The notes under the pieces were generated by a model, which was not told the DNA's origin, did not search any database, and saw only the letters and a program-made list of their open reading frames with translations. Below are positions 1-8,272 of a DNA stretch of 64,000 bases, piece after piece. Source of the stretch: Saprospirales bacterium (GTDB lineage Bacteria; Bacteroidota; Bacteroidia; Chitinophagales; Saprospiraceae). Numbering within the stretch: position 1 is the stretch's first letter; the number at the start of each line of letters is the position of its first letter. A program made the translations under genes and the position numbers. Location: NCBI GenBank assembly GCA_007695035.1, contig REEO01000041.1, forward strand, positions 1 through 64,000, written 5' to 3'.

Positions 1-77
1 CAAAGTTATGATTATCTAATAAATTTTCCTTTGACACACTTTATTGAACAGCCTCCCGGGTCGCGCACTCGAAAAAA

Positions 78-111
78 ACTCATCAACTCACAGACTCACC
101 AATTCACAACT
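78..111 (+). repeat. Dispersed intergenic repeat, copy A
   Basis: A 34-base sequence built from two imperfect 16-base units of the form ACTCACCAAATCACAG. It matches the reverse complement of 11976-12009 at 31 of 34 positions. No protein is readable in it. Its function is unknown; it lies in the spacer upstream of ccoI. Confidence 0.6.
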
Positions 112-235
112 GAAAAAGCCATCAACCAGTAACTGTTAGGAATACGAAGCCCTCCCCATTGAATCTCCGAAAGCACCATTAAGCTTCAAAAATCCACAAA
201 TAACCCAACCAACTCTGACCACAGTCATTTTTACC

Positions 236-251
236 ATTGATTTAAATCAAT
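236..251. promoter_or_regulatory. FNR/CRP-type operator upstream of ccoI
   Basis: ATTGATTTAAATCAAT is a perfect 16-base palindrome and contains the exact FNR/Anr consensus TTGAT-N4-ATCAA at 237-250. Its centre (243.5) is about 41.5 bases upstream of a start site predicted near 285 from the -7-like element at 273-280, which is the classical class II activator position. Oxygen-responsive control of cbb3 genes by FNR-family regulators is well known. Which regulator binds here is inferred. Confidence 0.75.
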
Positions 252-272
252 CCGGGATCGGCTCATCCTACT

Positions 273-280
273 GACCTTTG
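273..280 (+). promoter_or_regulatory. Putative -7 promoter element of ccoI
   Basis: GACCTTTG matches the Bacteroidota -7 consensus TAnnTTTG with one mismatch. The spacing to the upstream FNR-type palindrome fits activation of transcription starting near position 285, about 45 bases before the ccoI start codon. Confidence 0.45.
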
Positions 281-330
281 TTGGCCGAAGGAAGGCCGGC
301 AAGGTATTCCATTCATTTATCATCCCGGAG

Positions 331-2760
331 ATGGATACAAGTACTACTGTAGAAGAGAAAACTGAAAAGCAGCAAAAGGCTGGGGCCTGTTTTCACTGTG
401 GAGAACCGGTGGAAAAGGGCAATTACCGGTCGGAGGACAAGGAATTTTGCTGCAATGGCTGCCTCATGGCCTGGAAGCTGATAAACTCAGCGGGCCTGGA
501 TTTTTACTACAACGACGAGAAAAACCCCGAACTTCAGCGTAAAACCATTGATTTCGACCCTGGGCGCTTTGCGTATTTGGACGACCCGGATATTGCCGGT
601 AAGCTGATACGATACAGGAGTGGCAGTGTGCAACAAATATGGTTGGATCTTCCAGCCATACACTGCGCTTCATGCCTTCGGGTATTGGAAAATCTACACC
701 GTTTCAACGGCGGGGTGCTCAAGGTGAGTGTCAATTTTGAACGCAAGCAGGCCCACATACTTTTTGACTCGGAAAAAATAAGCCTTCGCGAAGTCGTACA
801 GCTACTGGCGGCCATAGGGTACGAGCCCAAACTGACGCTGGAAGAACTGGACGGAACCCGGAAAAAGAGGCCGGATATGGACCTCGTATTCAGGCTTGGT
901 GTGGCCGGTTTTTGTTTTGGAAACATCATGTTGCTGAGCCTGCCCGATTACCTGGCAGGGTCCCGGGAGCTCGAGGCCAATCTGGGGGAGTGGTTTAAAT
1001 ACATTTCCCTGATACTGGCCATGCCCGTTTTCTTCTACTCCTCCAATGCTTTTTTCAAACCTGCACTGGCTGGACTCAAAAATGGCTATGTCAATATGGA
1101 TGCCCCGGTTTCTCTCGCCATTTTGGCCACATTTGTCCGCTCGGTGGTGGATGTGACCTTTGGTTTTGGTACGGGCTATTTTGACAGCATGTCGGGGATT
1201 GTGTTTTTTATGCTGGTCGGGCGGTATTTGCAGTCGCGAACACACAGTTCACTCACCTTTGACAGGGACTTCAAATCCTATTTTCCGATAGCCATAGACA
1301 CCCTGGTTAAGGACGCATTCGTACCGAGAGCACTTCCCAGTCTCCAGGCAGGGGATATCATAAGGGTGCGGCCGGGAGAGATTATACCCGCAGATGGGGA
1401 CATAATAGATGGCACGGGGTATGTGGACTACAGCTTTGTAACAGGAGAATCTGCCATAACCCGCGTGGACAATGGAGAAAAAGTCTTTTCAGGGGGCCGG
1501 CAGACGCGGGATTTATTGACGATCAGGTTGGAAAAGGCTGTTGAACAGTCCTACCTCACCAGCCTTTGGAACAAGGACGCCTTTAAGAGAAAGAGTCTGG
1601 AGCGTATGGCGCGTTTTGACAGGATAGGAAGAGACTTTACCTGGGCGGTTATTGGAGTGGCAGTTGTGGCATCCATTTACTGGTTGTTTTTCGATCCTTC
1701 AAAAAGCCTGGACGCATTTACTGCCGTGCTGATTATCGCCTGTCCGTGTGCACTGCTGGTGACGGTCGCTTACACCCACGGGCACATAATCGGGGTGCTT
1801 TCGAGAAACAGATTTTACCTTAGAGATTCCGGTGTCCTCTCGACCCTGGCAAATCCGGGGGCTATTGTCTGGGATAAAACCGGGACACTCACCAGCCAGG
1901 ATAAATTCAATACCAACTACCGCGGTACCGAACTTACAGCAGATGACCAAAGAGCCATAGCTTCCCTCGCCAATCTATCCATGCATCCCCTGAGCAGAAT
2001 GCTGGTTTCTAAACTCGAAACGAAAGATTTTGCGATCACATCGAACTACCGCGAGGTGGCGGGGAAGGGCATTAGCGGCTCTGTGGATGGTATTTCCTAC
2101 ACCGTGGGAAGTGCAGAATGGGTGGGTGCAGAGCAATCGTATGAAAACCGGCAGGGCTCGGTTGTTTATGTGAAAAAAGGAGAGGAGGTGCTCGGTCGGT
2201 TTGAAATTTCACACCAATACAGACCCGGGCTGCTGGGAACCCTCAAAAATCTATCCCGTTCATTCAAAACCATTGTGCTGAGCGGCGACAACAACGCCCA
2301 GGAGGCCAATTTGAGAGAGGCTCTTGGACCTGAAGTCGAACTCAACTTTGACCAACTCCCTACGGACAAGTTACAGTATCTGGAAGAACTCAGAAAGAAA
2401 CACTCCAACACCATTATGATTGGCGATGGGCTCAACGATGCCGGGGCCTTGAGGAAAAGTGATTTTGGCCTGGCAGTGACGGACGAACTCAATAATTTTA
2501 CTCCTGCAAGTGACGGGATTATGCAGGGGGACAAACTGGTTCGACTGCCTGATTTTATCTCACTGGCCGCCAGGGGACAAAGGTTGATAGCCGGAGTATT
2601 TACCTATTCTGCCATCTACAATATCGCGGGGATTTATTTCGCGGTAAGGGCGGAGCTTTCCCCGATGATCGCCGCCATTATCATGCCTCTCAGTTCACTT
2701 TCCATCATTCTCATCACTTTTGCAGGCGTGTGGTATTTTGCAAAAAAGCTGAAGTTGTAG
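331..2760 (+). CDS. ccoI: Copper-translocating P1B-type ATPase (CcoI/FixI)
   Basis: Inner-membrane copper pump needed for assembly of the cbb3 oxidase copper-haem centre. The 809-residue protein has an N-terminal cysteine-rich metal-binding module (CFHC near 20-23, FCCNGC near 39-44), then a heavy-metal-associated domain with HCASC (C112, C115). Membrane segments follow, with the metal-binding CPC motif at 471-473, the phosphorylated DKTGTLT starting at D515, and GDGLND from about 698. The cysteine-rich N-terminal extension is typical of the CcoI branch and not of general CopA exporters. The gene stands alone behind an FNR-type box and is separated from the other cco genes by a convergent aldehyde dehydrogenase. 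The two stop codons are 2 bases apart. Confidence 0.92.
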   Translation: MDTSTTVEEKTEKQQKAGACFHCGEPVEKGNYRSEDKEFCCNGCLMAWKLINSAGLDFYYNDEKNPELQRKTIDFDPGRFAYLDDPDIAGKLIRYRSGSVQQIWLDLPAIHCASCLRVLENLHRFNGGVLKVSVNFERKQAHILFDSEKISLREVVQLLAAIGYEPKLTLEELDGTRKKRPDMDLVFRLGVAGFCFGNIMLLSLPDYLAGSRELEANLGEWFKYISLILAMPVFFYSSNAFFKPALAGLKNGYVNMDAPVSLAILATFVRSVVDVTFGFGTGYFDSMSGIVFFMLVGRYLQSRTHSSLTFDRDFKSYFPIAIDTLVKDAFVPRALPSLQAGDIIRVRPGEIIPADGDIIDGTGYVDYSFVTGESAITRVDNGEKVFSGGRQTRDLLTIRLEKAVEQSYLTSLWNKDAFKRKSLERMARFDRIGRDFTWAVIGVAVVASIYWLFFDPSKSLDAFTAVLIIACPCALLVTVAYTHGHIIGVLSRNRFYLRDSGVLSTLANPGAIVWDKTGTLTSQDKFNTNYRGTELTADDQRAIASLANLSMHPLSRMLVSKLETKDFAITSNYREVAGKGISGSVDGISYTVGSAEWVGAEQSYENRQGSVVYVKKGEEVLGRFEISHQYRPGLLGTLKNLSRSFKTIVLSGDNNAQEANLREALGPEVELNFDQLPTDKLQYLEELRKKHSNTIMIGDGLNDAGALRKSDFGLAVTDELNNFTPASDGIMQGDKLVRLPDFISLAARGQRLIAGVFTYSAIYNIAGIYFAVRAELSPMIAAIIMPLSSLSIILITFAGVWYFAKKLKL

Positions 2761-2762
2761 GT

Positions 2763-4154
2763 CTATTTTGACTTTTTCCATCCCAGCGCCCAGCGCATCC
2801 ATTTTTCCCTTTTCGAGCTGTAGGGCGGGTACTTAAAAATGGGATCGAGCCAGCCGGGTTTTTGCATAATGCTCTTATAATGGGAAAAAGCCCGAAAGCC
2901 GAATTCACCGTGATAACTACCGGTGCCGCTGTTGCCCACACCGCCAAAGGGCAAATTAGGATTGGTGATATGCATTATGGTCTCGTTGATGGCCCCTCCT
3001 CCGAAGGACACCTCGCGCAGCACCTTTTCGCGCACCGATTTTTTTTCGGAAAAAAGGTAAAGGGCAAGTGGTTTGGGAAATGATCTGATCAAGCGGATGG
3101 CATCGTCGATTTTTTCAAAAGAAATTACGGGCATCAGCGGGCCAAATATCTCTTCCTCCATGACCGCATCATCCGGATTTATACCAGCCATCACAGTTGG
3201 TTCAATAGTGAGCTTTTCCCGGTCACCACTGCCACCGCACACCAATTTGTCCCGCTCGATGAGTGACATGAGCCTGTCCCAGTGGGTTTCATTGATAATC
3301 CTGGTGTAATTGTCGTTTTCCGGGGCGTAATCGAATTTCTCTATTTGACGGACCACCGCCTCCAGAAATTCCTTTTCAACAGTCCGGTCAACCAACACAT
3401 AATCAGGAGCAATACAGGTTTGCCCGGCGTTGAGGTACTTGGCCCAAACCAATCTCCGCACCGCTGTTTTCAAATTGCAATCCCGGGTAACCACAGCCGG
3501 GCTTTTGCCGCCCAATTCAAGAGTGACGGGAGTCAGGTTTTCAGCAGCGGCTTTGTAAATGATTTTACCCACCCTGGGACTTCCGGTAAAAAAGATTTTG
3601 TCGAACTTTAGTTTGAGGAGCTCAGTGGTCTCTTCCACTCCGCCTTCCACCACCTGGATGTATTCCTCTTCAAAATGCACATTGATGACATCGGCCAGCG
3701 CTTTGGAAGTGGCGGGGGCCATTTCGGAGGGCTTCACAATGGCGGTATTGCCTGCGGCCATGGCTGTGATAAGCGGCAAAAGGGAGAGCTGTATGGGGTA
3801 ATTCCAGGCACCGATAATGAAGCAATTTCCCAGGGGTTCGGGCTGTATGTAGGACCGCGCCGGAAAATTGATGAGGTTGGTCTTCACTTTTTTTCTCCTG
3901 CTCCACTTTTTTACACTCTGCAAATTTTCCTCAATCTCCTTAATGAGTACTCCGAGTTCAGTGGCGATGGTCTCAAAAGGGCTTTTGCCAAAATCGGAAT
4001 ATATGGCCTCCAGAAAGATTTCTTCCGAATCCAGGAGCACCGCTTTCAACTTTTTCAATTGACGTTTACGAAAGGATACATCCTTCGTTTGATGGCTGCC
4101 AAAAAAAGTGCGTTGTTTATTCAAAAGCTCTGAAAATGACTCCTCCTCTCTCAT
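2763..4154 (-). CDS. Aldehyde dehydrogenase, ALDH3-like
   Basis: NAD(P)-dependent oxidation of aldehydes to acids; the substrate is not readable from sequence. With the ATG at 4154 the protein has 463 residues. The catalytic cysteine lies in NAGQTC (C247) and the general base glutamate in LELGGKSP (E213). FFTGSPRVG and the C-terminal NLPFGGVGNSG motif are also present. Length and motif spacing resemble the class 3 (fatty aldehyde) family. A longer reading begins at a TTG at 4178, but the ATG at 4154 is more likely. The gene is convergent with ccoI and divergent from ccoS, so it interrupts the oxidase locus. No functional link to the oxidase is evident. Confidence 0.88.
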   Translation of the reverse strand: MREEESFSELLNKQRTFFGSHQTKDVSFRKRQLKKLKAVLLDSEEIFLEAIYSDFGKSPFETIATELGVLIKEIEENLQSVKKWSRRKKVKTNLINFPARSYIQPEPLGNCFIIGAWNYPIQLSLLPLITAMAAGNTAIVKPSEMAPATSKALADVINVHFEEEYIQVVEGGVEETTELLKLKFDKIFFTGSPRVGKIIYKAAAENLTPVTLELGGKSPAVVTRDCNLKTAVRRLVWAKYLNAGQTCIAPDYVLVDRTVEKEFLEAVVRQIEKFDYAPENDNYTRIINETHWDRLMSLIERDKLVCGGSGDREKLTIEPTVMAGINPDDAVMEEEIFGPLMPVISFEKIDDAIRLIRSFPKPLALYLFSEKKSVREKVLREVSFGGGAINETIMHITNPNLPFGGVGNSGTGSYHGEFGFRAFSHYKSIMQKPGWLDPIFKYPPYSSKREKWMRWALGWKKSK

Positions 4155-4353
4155 GGAATTTTCCGGTTTCGGTGGCAAGATAGTGCAATTAGAGAAAAAG
4201 TAAGGTCAGCAAATGTTTAACTGCCCTTCTATTCATCCTTTCATGCTAAGCCTGCCTTTCCCCTTGAAAATTAGTGAACATGGGGGTTTTGGCTTATTTT
4301 ATTGCTGTCGATTGACTACAAATTCAGCCCGATGATCTCTGTCATTCCGGGGG

Positions 4354-4367
4354 GTGATTATTATCAG
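4354..4367. promoter_or_regulatory. FNR-like site upstream of the ccoS-ccoNO operon
   Basis: GTGAT-TATT-ATCAG has the symmetric TGAT-N4-ATCA core and agrees with TTGAT-N4-ATCAA at 8 of 10 defined positions; both outer bases differ. It lies 74 bases upstream of the ccoS start. I could not place a convincing TAnnTTTG element at the expected distance, so confidence is moderate. Confidence 0.45.
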
Positions 4368-4441
4368 GAGGGCAGATGATTATGATTAATCGGCGCCCGT
4401 TAACACCGCTTTAACTTAGTGCCATAAAACCGTATCTATCG

Positions 4442-4639
4442 ATGGGAATAATACTATTGCTACTACTCGCAAGTATATGTTTGGCAGGCCTTTTCCTCTG
4501 GGCTTTTTTATGGGCTTTGAAGAGTGGCCAGTACGACGATGTAGAGGGGCCGGCAGTGCGAATTCTCTTCGATGACACTACTCCTTCTTCCACTTCGGAG
4601 GAAGATACTGAATCCAATAATTGTACTTCAAAAAAATGA
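4442..4639 (+). CDS. ccoS: cbb3 oxidase maturation protein CcoS
   Basis: Small single-span membrane protein required for cofactor insertion into CcoN. Its 65 residues consist of a hydrophobic helix (about 2-26) followed by the family signature WALKSGQYDD and PAVRILFDD, then a polar acidic tail. The stop codon is 6 bases upstream of the ccoNO start, which indicates co-transcription. CcoS normally sits beside CcoI; here it heads the structural operon. Confidence 0.9.
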   Translation: MGIILLLLLASICLAGLFLWAFLWALKSGQYDDVEGPAVRILFDDTTPSSTSEEDTESNNCTSKK

Positions 4640-4645
4640 CCTGCT

Positions 4646-6793
4646 ATGCAGTTGGAAAAATTTAACTACGACAACAAGATCGTTAAATACTTTGCATACG
4701 CCACCATCCTTTGGGGAATGGTGGGGTTTCTGGTGGGATTGCTTGCGGCTTTGCAACTCGTTTTCCCTGTTTTTAACTTCAATATGGCGGAGACCTCTTA
4801 CGGAAGGATCAGGCCCCTCCACACCAATGCCGCCATTTTTGCCTTTGTGGGCAACGGTATTTTCATGGGGGTTTACTACTCCCTGCAGCGGTTGTGCAAG
4901 GCGAGAATGTGGAGCGACAAAGTGAGTTGGTTCCACTTTTGGGGTTGGCAGATCATAATTGTAGCCGCGGCTGTCACACTGCTCGCGGGATTTACCCAAG
5001 GAAAGGAATACGCTGAACTTGAGTGGCCCATTGACATCGCCATTGCAGTGGTGTGGGTTGCTTTTGGTCTCAACATGATGATGACCATTCTTCAGCGTAG
5101 AGAAAGTCACCTCTACGTGGCCATTTGGTTTTATATAGCGACCTGGGTGACGGTGGCCATGCTTCACATAGTGAATTCAGCAGCCATTCCCCTTGATTTT
5201 ATGAAGAGTTATTCTGCCTATGCCGGAATGCAGGATGCACTGGTGCAGTGGTGGTACGGTCACAATGCGGTGGCATTCTTTCTCACGACTCCCTATCTGG
5301 GATTGATGTACTACTTTTTGCCCAAGGCAGCCAACCGCCCCATTTACTCCTATCGGCTTTCGATCATCCACTTCTGGGCCCTTATATTTATATACATATG
5401 GGCCGGACCTCATCACCTGCTCTATACCTCACTCCCCGATTGGCTCCAGTCATTGGGTGTGGTATTTTCAGTGATGTTGATATTCCCGAGCTGGGGTGGT
5501 ATGATAAACGGTTTGTTCACGCTGCGGGGTGCCTGGGATAAGGTGCGGGAAGACCCGGTGCTGAAATTTATGGTGGTAGCAGTGACGGCTTACGGTATGG
5601 CAACCTTTGAAGGACCGATGCTGTCTCTGAAAAGCGTAAATGCCATCAGTCACTATACAGATTGGACGGTGGCCCACGTGCACGTCGGGACCCTGGGTTG
5701 GAATGGATTCCTGACCTTTAGCGTACTCTACTGGTTGATACCACGGATATTCCAAACCAAAATGTATTCCACGAAGCTGATGAACTGGCATTTCTGGATT
5801 GGTACCCTCGGAATAATGTTTTACGTCATTCCGCTCTACTGGGCCGGATTCACCCAGAGCATTATGTGGAAAACCTTTACAGACGACGGAGTATTGCAGT
5901 ACAACTTCCTCGAAACAGTGACTCACATATTGCCCATGTACGGATTGCGCGCATTTGGTGGCTTTCTTTACATAGTTGGTGCTTCGCTGATGGTTTACAA
6001 CATCGTAAAAACTGTAAAATCCGGATCATTGCTGGATAATGAACCGGCAGAGGCAGCTCCGAGACCATCCCTGGCGGCAGTGGATAAAAAATATCAGGAT
6101 AGCAACTGGCACAGATGGATTGAGAGAAGACCAATGCAATTACTGGTGCTCAGTCTAATAGTGGTTTCCATTGGAGGATTGGTGCAAATACTGCCGAGCT
6201 TTTTGATAAAATCCAATATCCCGACCATAGAATCGGTACAGCCTTATACGCCGCTTGAATTGCACGGCCGCGACATTTACATTAAAGACGGTTGTTACAA
6301 TTGTCACTCACAGATGATAAGGCCTTTCCGCGATGAAGTCGCCCGCTACGGTGAGTTCTCCAAATCGGGTGAGTTTGTTTACGACCACCCGTTCCAGTGG
6401 GGTTCCAAGCGAACCGGGCCGGATCTGGCGAGGGTCGGTGGAAAATACCCCGATTCGTGGCATTACTACCACATGATTGATCCCGAATCCATGGCCCCCG
6501 GCTCCATAATGCCGGCCTATCCGTGGATGACAGAAAAGGAAATCAATGTGGATAAAACCCCTGCTATGATCAGGGTGATGCAGAGATTGGGTGTGCCCTA
6601 TCCAGAGGGATATGATGAACAGGCCATAGACGACCTCATGGAACAGGCCAATCAAATTGCAGCCAACCTGGAAAGCCAGACCGACGAACAAGTGATACCG
6701 ACCTCAGAAATAGTCGCTTTGATCGCCTATCTGCAGCGGTTGGGTACCGATATCAGCAGAGAAGCGCCCAGGGCTGATCTGGATGAAGAGTGA
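4646..6793 (+). CDS. ccoNO: cbb3-type cytochrome c oxidase, fused subunits I and II (CcoNO)
   Basis: Catalytic core of a high-affinity terminal oxidase that reduces oxygen to water. The first roughly 470 residues are CcoN, a multi-span haem-copper subunit with conserved histidines such as H59 (RPLHTNAA), H206 (WWYGHNAV), the GPHHLLY pair and VHVGTLGWNGF. After a linker, a further membrane helix leads into CcoO, a mono-haem cytochrome c with CYNCH at 550-554 followed by SQMIRPFRDE, the CcoO signature. At 715 residues it equals a CcoN plus a CcoO. The fusion is common in Bacteroidota. A 75-base gap with a hairpin precedes ccoQ. Confidence 0.95.
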   Translation: MQLEKFNYDNKIVKYFAYATILWGMVGFLVGLLAALQLVFPVFNFNMAETSYGRIRPLHTNAAIFAFVGNGIFMGVYYSLQRLCKARMWSDKVSWFHFWGWQIIIVAAAVTLLAGFTQGKEYAELEWPIDIAIAVVWVAFGLNMMMTILQRRESHLYVAIWFYIATWVTVAMLHIVNSAAIPLDFMKSYSAYAGMQDALVQWWYGHNAVAFFLTTPYLGLMYYFLPKAANRPIYSYRLSIIHFWALIFIYIWAGPHHLLYTSLPDWLQSLGVVFSVMLIFPSWGGMINGLFTLRGAWDKVREDPVLKFMVVAVTAYGMATFEGPMLSLKSVNAISHYTDWTVAHVHVGTLGWNGFLTFSVLYWLIPRIFQTKMYSTKLMNWHFWIGTLGIMFYVIPLYWAGFTQSIMWKTFTDDGVLQYNFLETVTHILPMYGLRAFGGFLYIVGASLMVYNIVKTVKSGSLLDNEPAEAAPRPSLAAVDKKYQDSNWHRWIERRPMQLLVLSLIVVSIGGLVQILPSFLIKSNIPTIESVQPYTPLELHGRDIYIKDGCYNCHSQMIRPFRDEVARYGEFSKSGEFVYDHPFQWGSKRTGPDLARVGGKYPDSWHYYHMIDPESMAPGSIMPAYPWMTEKEINVDKTPAMIRVMQRLGVPYPEGYDEQAIDDLMEQANQIAANLESQTDEQVIPTSEIVALIAYLQRLGTDISREAPRADLDEE

Positions 6794-6817
6794 TGAATTA
6801 TTGATCAAAATTGCGAA

Positions 6818-6843
6818 TGGGGAAGTGATTTAGAACCTCCCCA
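6818..6843 (+). other. Hairpin in the ccoNO-ccoQ spacer
   Basis: TGGGGA at 6818-6823 is complementary to TCCCCA at 6838-6843, with a 14-base loop. No T-run follows, so it is not a standard intrinsic terminator. It could stabilise or process the ccoNO part of the mRNA, which would let the core subunit be made in different amounts from CcoP; this role is inferred. Confidence 0.4.
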
Positions 6844-6868
6844 CTCTTAGTCAAAAAAATTAAGACCT

Positions 6869-7063
6869 ATGAAGTTTATCAATTATCTGGAGAGTATAAC
6901 GGGCATTGGCATTTTTCCCATGACTTCGCTCCTCATCTTTTTCCTGTTTTTTACAGGAGTGATATTGTACTCTATGTCAATCAGGAAGAGCACTATTGAG
7001 GAACTCAAGCAAATACCATTGGATAACGATCAAAACGACAGCAGTGATGATGAAAAAATTTAA
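6869..7063 (+). CDS. ccoQ: CcoQ/FixQ-like small subunit
   Basis: A 64-residue protein with one hydrophobic helix (about 14-36) and a charged, acidic cytoplasmic tail. Sequence conservation in CcoQ is weak, so the call rests on size, topology and position between ccoNO and ccoP. CcoQ stabilises the interaction of CcoP with the core complex. Its 3' end overlaps the ccoP start by 14-17 bases, suggesting translational coupling. Confidence 0.75.
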   Translation: MKFINYLESITGIGIFPMTSLLIFFLFFTGVILYSMSIRKSTIEELKQIPLDNDQNDSSDDEKI

Positions 7064-8189
7064 ATCTACAGCCGGTCATACTATTGCCGGATTGATATTG
7101 GCCTTGTTGCCTTTTGTTGATTTGGCGGCTCAGGATTCCCAGGGTAGAACATTGAGGGAGTTTGCAGCGCAATTGCAGCCCATAGAATGGACACTGATAT
7201 GGATATCAATCTGCCTTTTCGGAGTTATTCTCTACCTCGGTTATTTCCTGAAAACTTTAGCTTACGACAAGTTCTACGCTTCGGATTCAGGTGGGGTATC
7301 GAAAATCGTTGCCGTGGGGGTTCTGACCACAGCCCTATTTTTGGGTAGCAGCACCGAAGCAATGGCGCAGACCGGGGCTCCGGCTGATTTTGAAACCACC
7401 ATTACCCTCATGCTGCTGCTTGGAATCATAGCCATTCAACTGGTAGTGATATTTCACCTCTGGGGAAGTATTGGTTCACTGTTGAAAAAGCCGATCGACC
7501 GACCTGTCGATAAACCCTATCTGATGGCTACCACGGTTTGGGGTGCGCTCTGGAAAAACATGAACAAATCCGTCGAGATAGAGCGTGAAAAAGACGTCCT
7601 ACTCGATCACGCTTACGACGGCATAAGGGAGCTGGACAACGATTTGCCACCATGGTGGAAATGGGGATTCTACATTACTATCATTTTCTCCGTCATTTAC
7701 CTGGCGCGATATCACGTTTTTCAAACCGCTCCACTTCAGATGGAAGAATACGAAATCGCGGTGGCAAGGGCAGAGGCTGAAAGGGCTGCACTCAGAGCCA
7801 CTTCTCCGGACATAACCGAAGAAACCGTGGTATTTCTCGATAGTGAAGAAGACCTCGAAATAGGAAAAACCCTCTACGTTACCAATTGCGCGGTTTGTCA
7901 CGGCCAGTTGGGCGAGGGTGGAATTGGCCCCAACCTGGTAGATGATTACTGGATACACGGTGGGTCCATCAGAGATATCTTCAGAGTTACGAAATACGGG
8001 GTGATTGAAAGGGGTATGACGCCCTGGCAGGATATTCTCACTCCACTTCAAATAGCACAGGTCTCCAGTTTTGTGAAGACTTTGCGAGATACCGACCCTC
8101 CCAACCAAAAGGAGCCGGAGGGTGAACTGTATGTACCGGAAGAAGAGACCAGCGATGCCGAAGAAGCCGAAGAAGCCCCTGTGGGATAG
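7047..8189 (+). CDS. ccoP: cbb3 oxidase subunit III (CcoP), single-haem form
   Basis: Membrane-anchored cytochrome c that delivers electrons to the CcoNO core. The start is taken at the paired ATGs 7047/7050 inside the ccoQ end. The 380-residue protein has an N-terminal hydrophobic segment ending LAAQ, then several hydrophobic stretches, a W-rich segment (PPWWKWGFY) and one cytochrome domain with CAVCH at 281-285 followed by GEGGIGPNL. Classical proteobacterial CcoP carries two haem c sites; only one CxxCH is present here, as in other Bacteroidota. An acidic Glu/Ala-rich tail ends the protein. An 83-base gap precedes ccoG. Confidence 0.9.
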   Translation: MMKKFKSTAGHTIAGLILALLPFVDLAAQDSQGRTLREFAAQLQPIEWTLIWISICLFGVILYLGYFLKTLAYDKFYASDSGGVSKIVAVGVLTTALFLGSSTEAMAQTGAPADFETTITLMLLLGIIAIQLVVIFHLWGSIGSLLKKPIDRPVDKPYLMATTVWGALWKNMNKSVEIEREKDVLLDHAYDGIRELDNDLPPWWKWGFYITIIFSVIYLARYHVFQTAPLQMEEYEIAVARAEAERAALRATSPDITEETVVFLDSEEDLEIGKTLYVTNCAVCHGQLGEGGIGPNLVDDYWIHGGSIRDIFRVTKYGVIERGMTPWQDILTPLQIAQVSSFVKTLRDTDPPNQKEPEGELYVPEEETSDAEEAEEAPVG

Positions 8190-8272
8190 GCTGCAGGGAG
8201 AGAGACAAATTGGGTTGATTATTTAAATCCCGGTCCACATTGACCTGGTTGAGCGGGAGAAAGGAAAACTGA

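Noticed and set aside
802-1245. Open frame of 147 codons on the minus strand inside ccoI
   Set aside because: It is antisense to the clearly coding P-type ATPase, and its translation has no family features and unusual composition.
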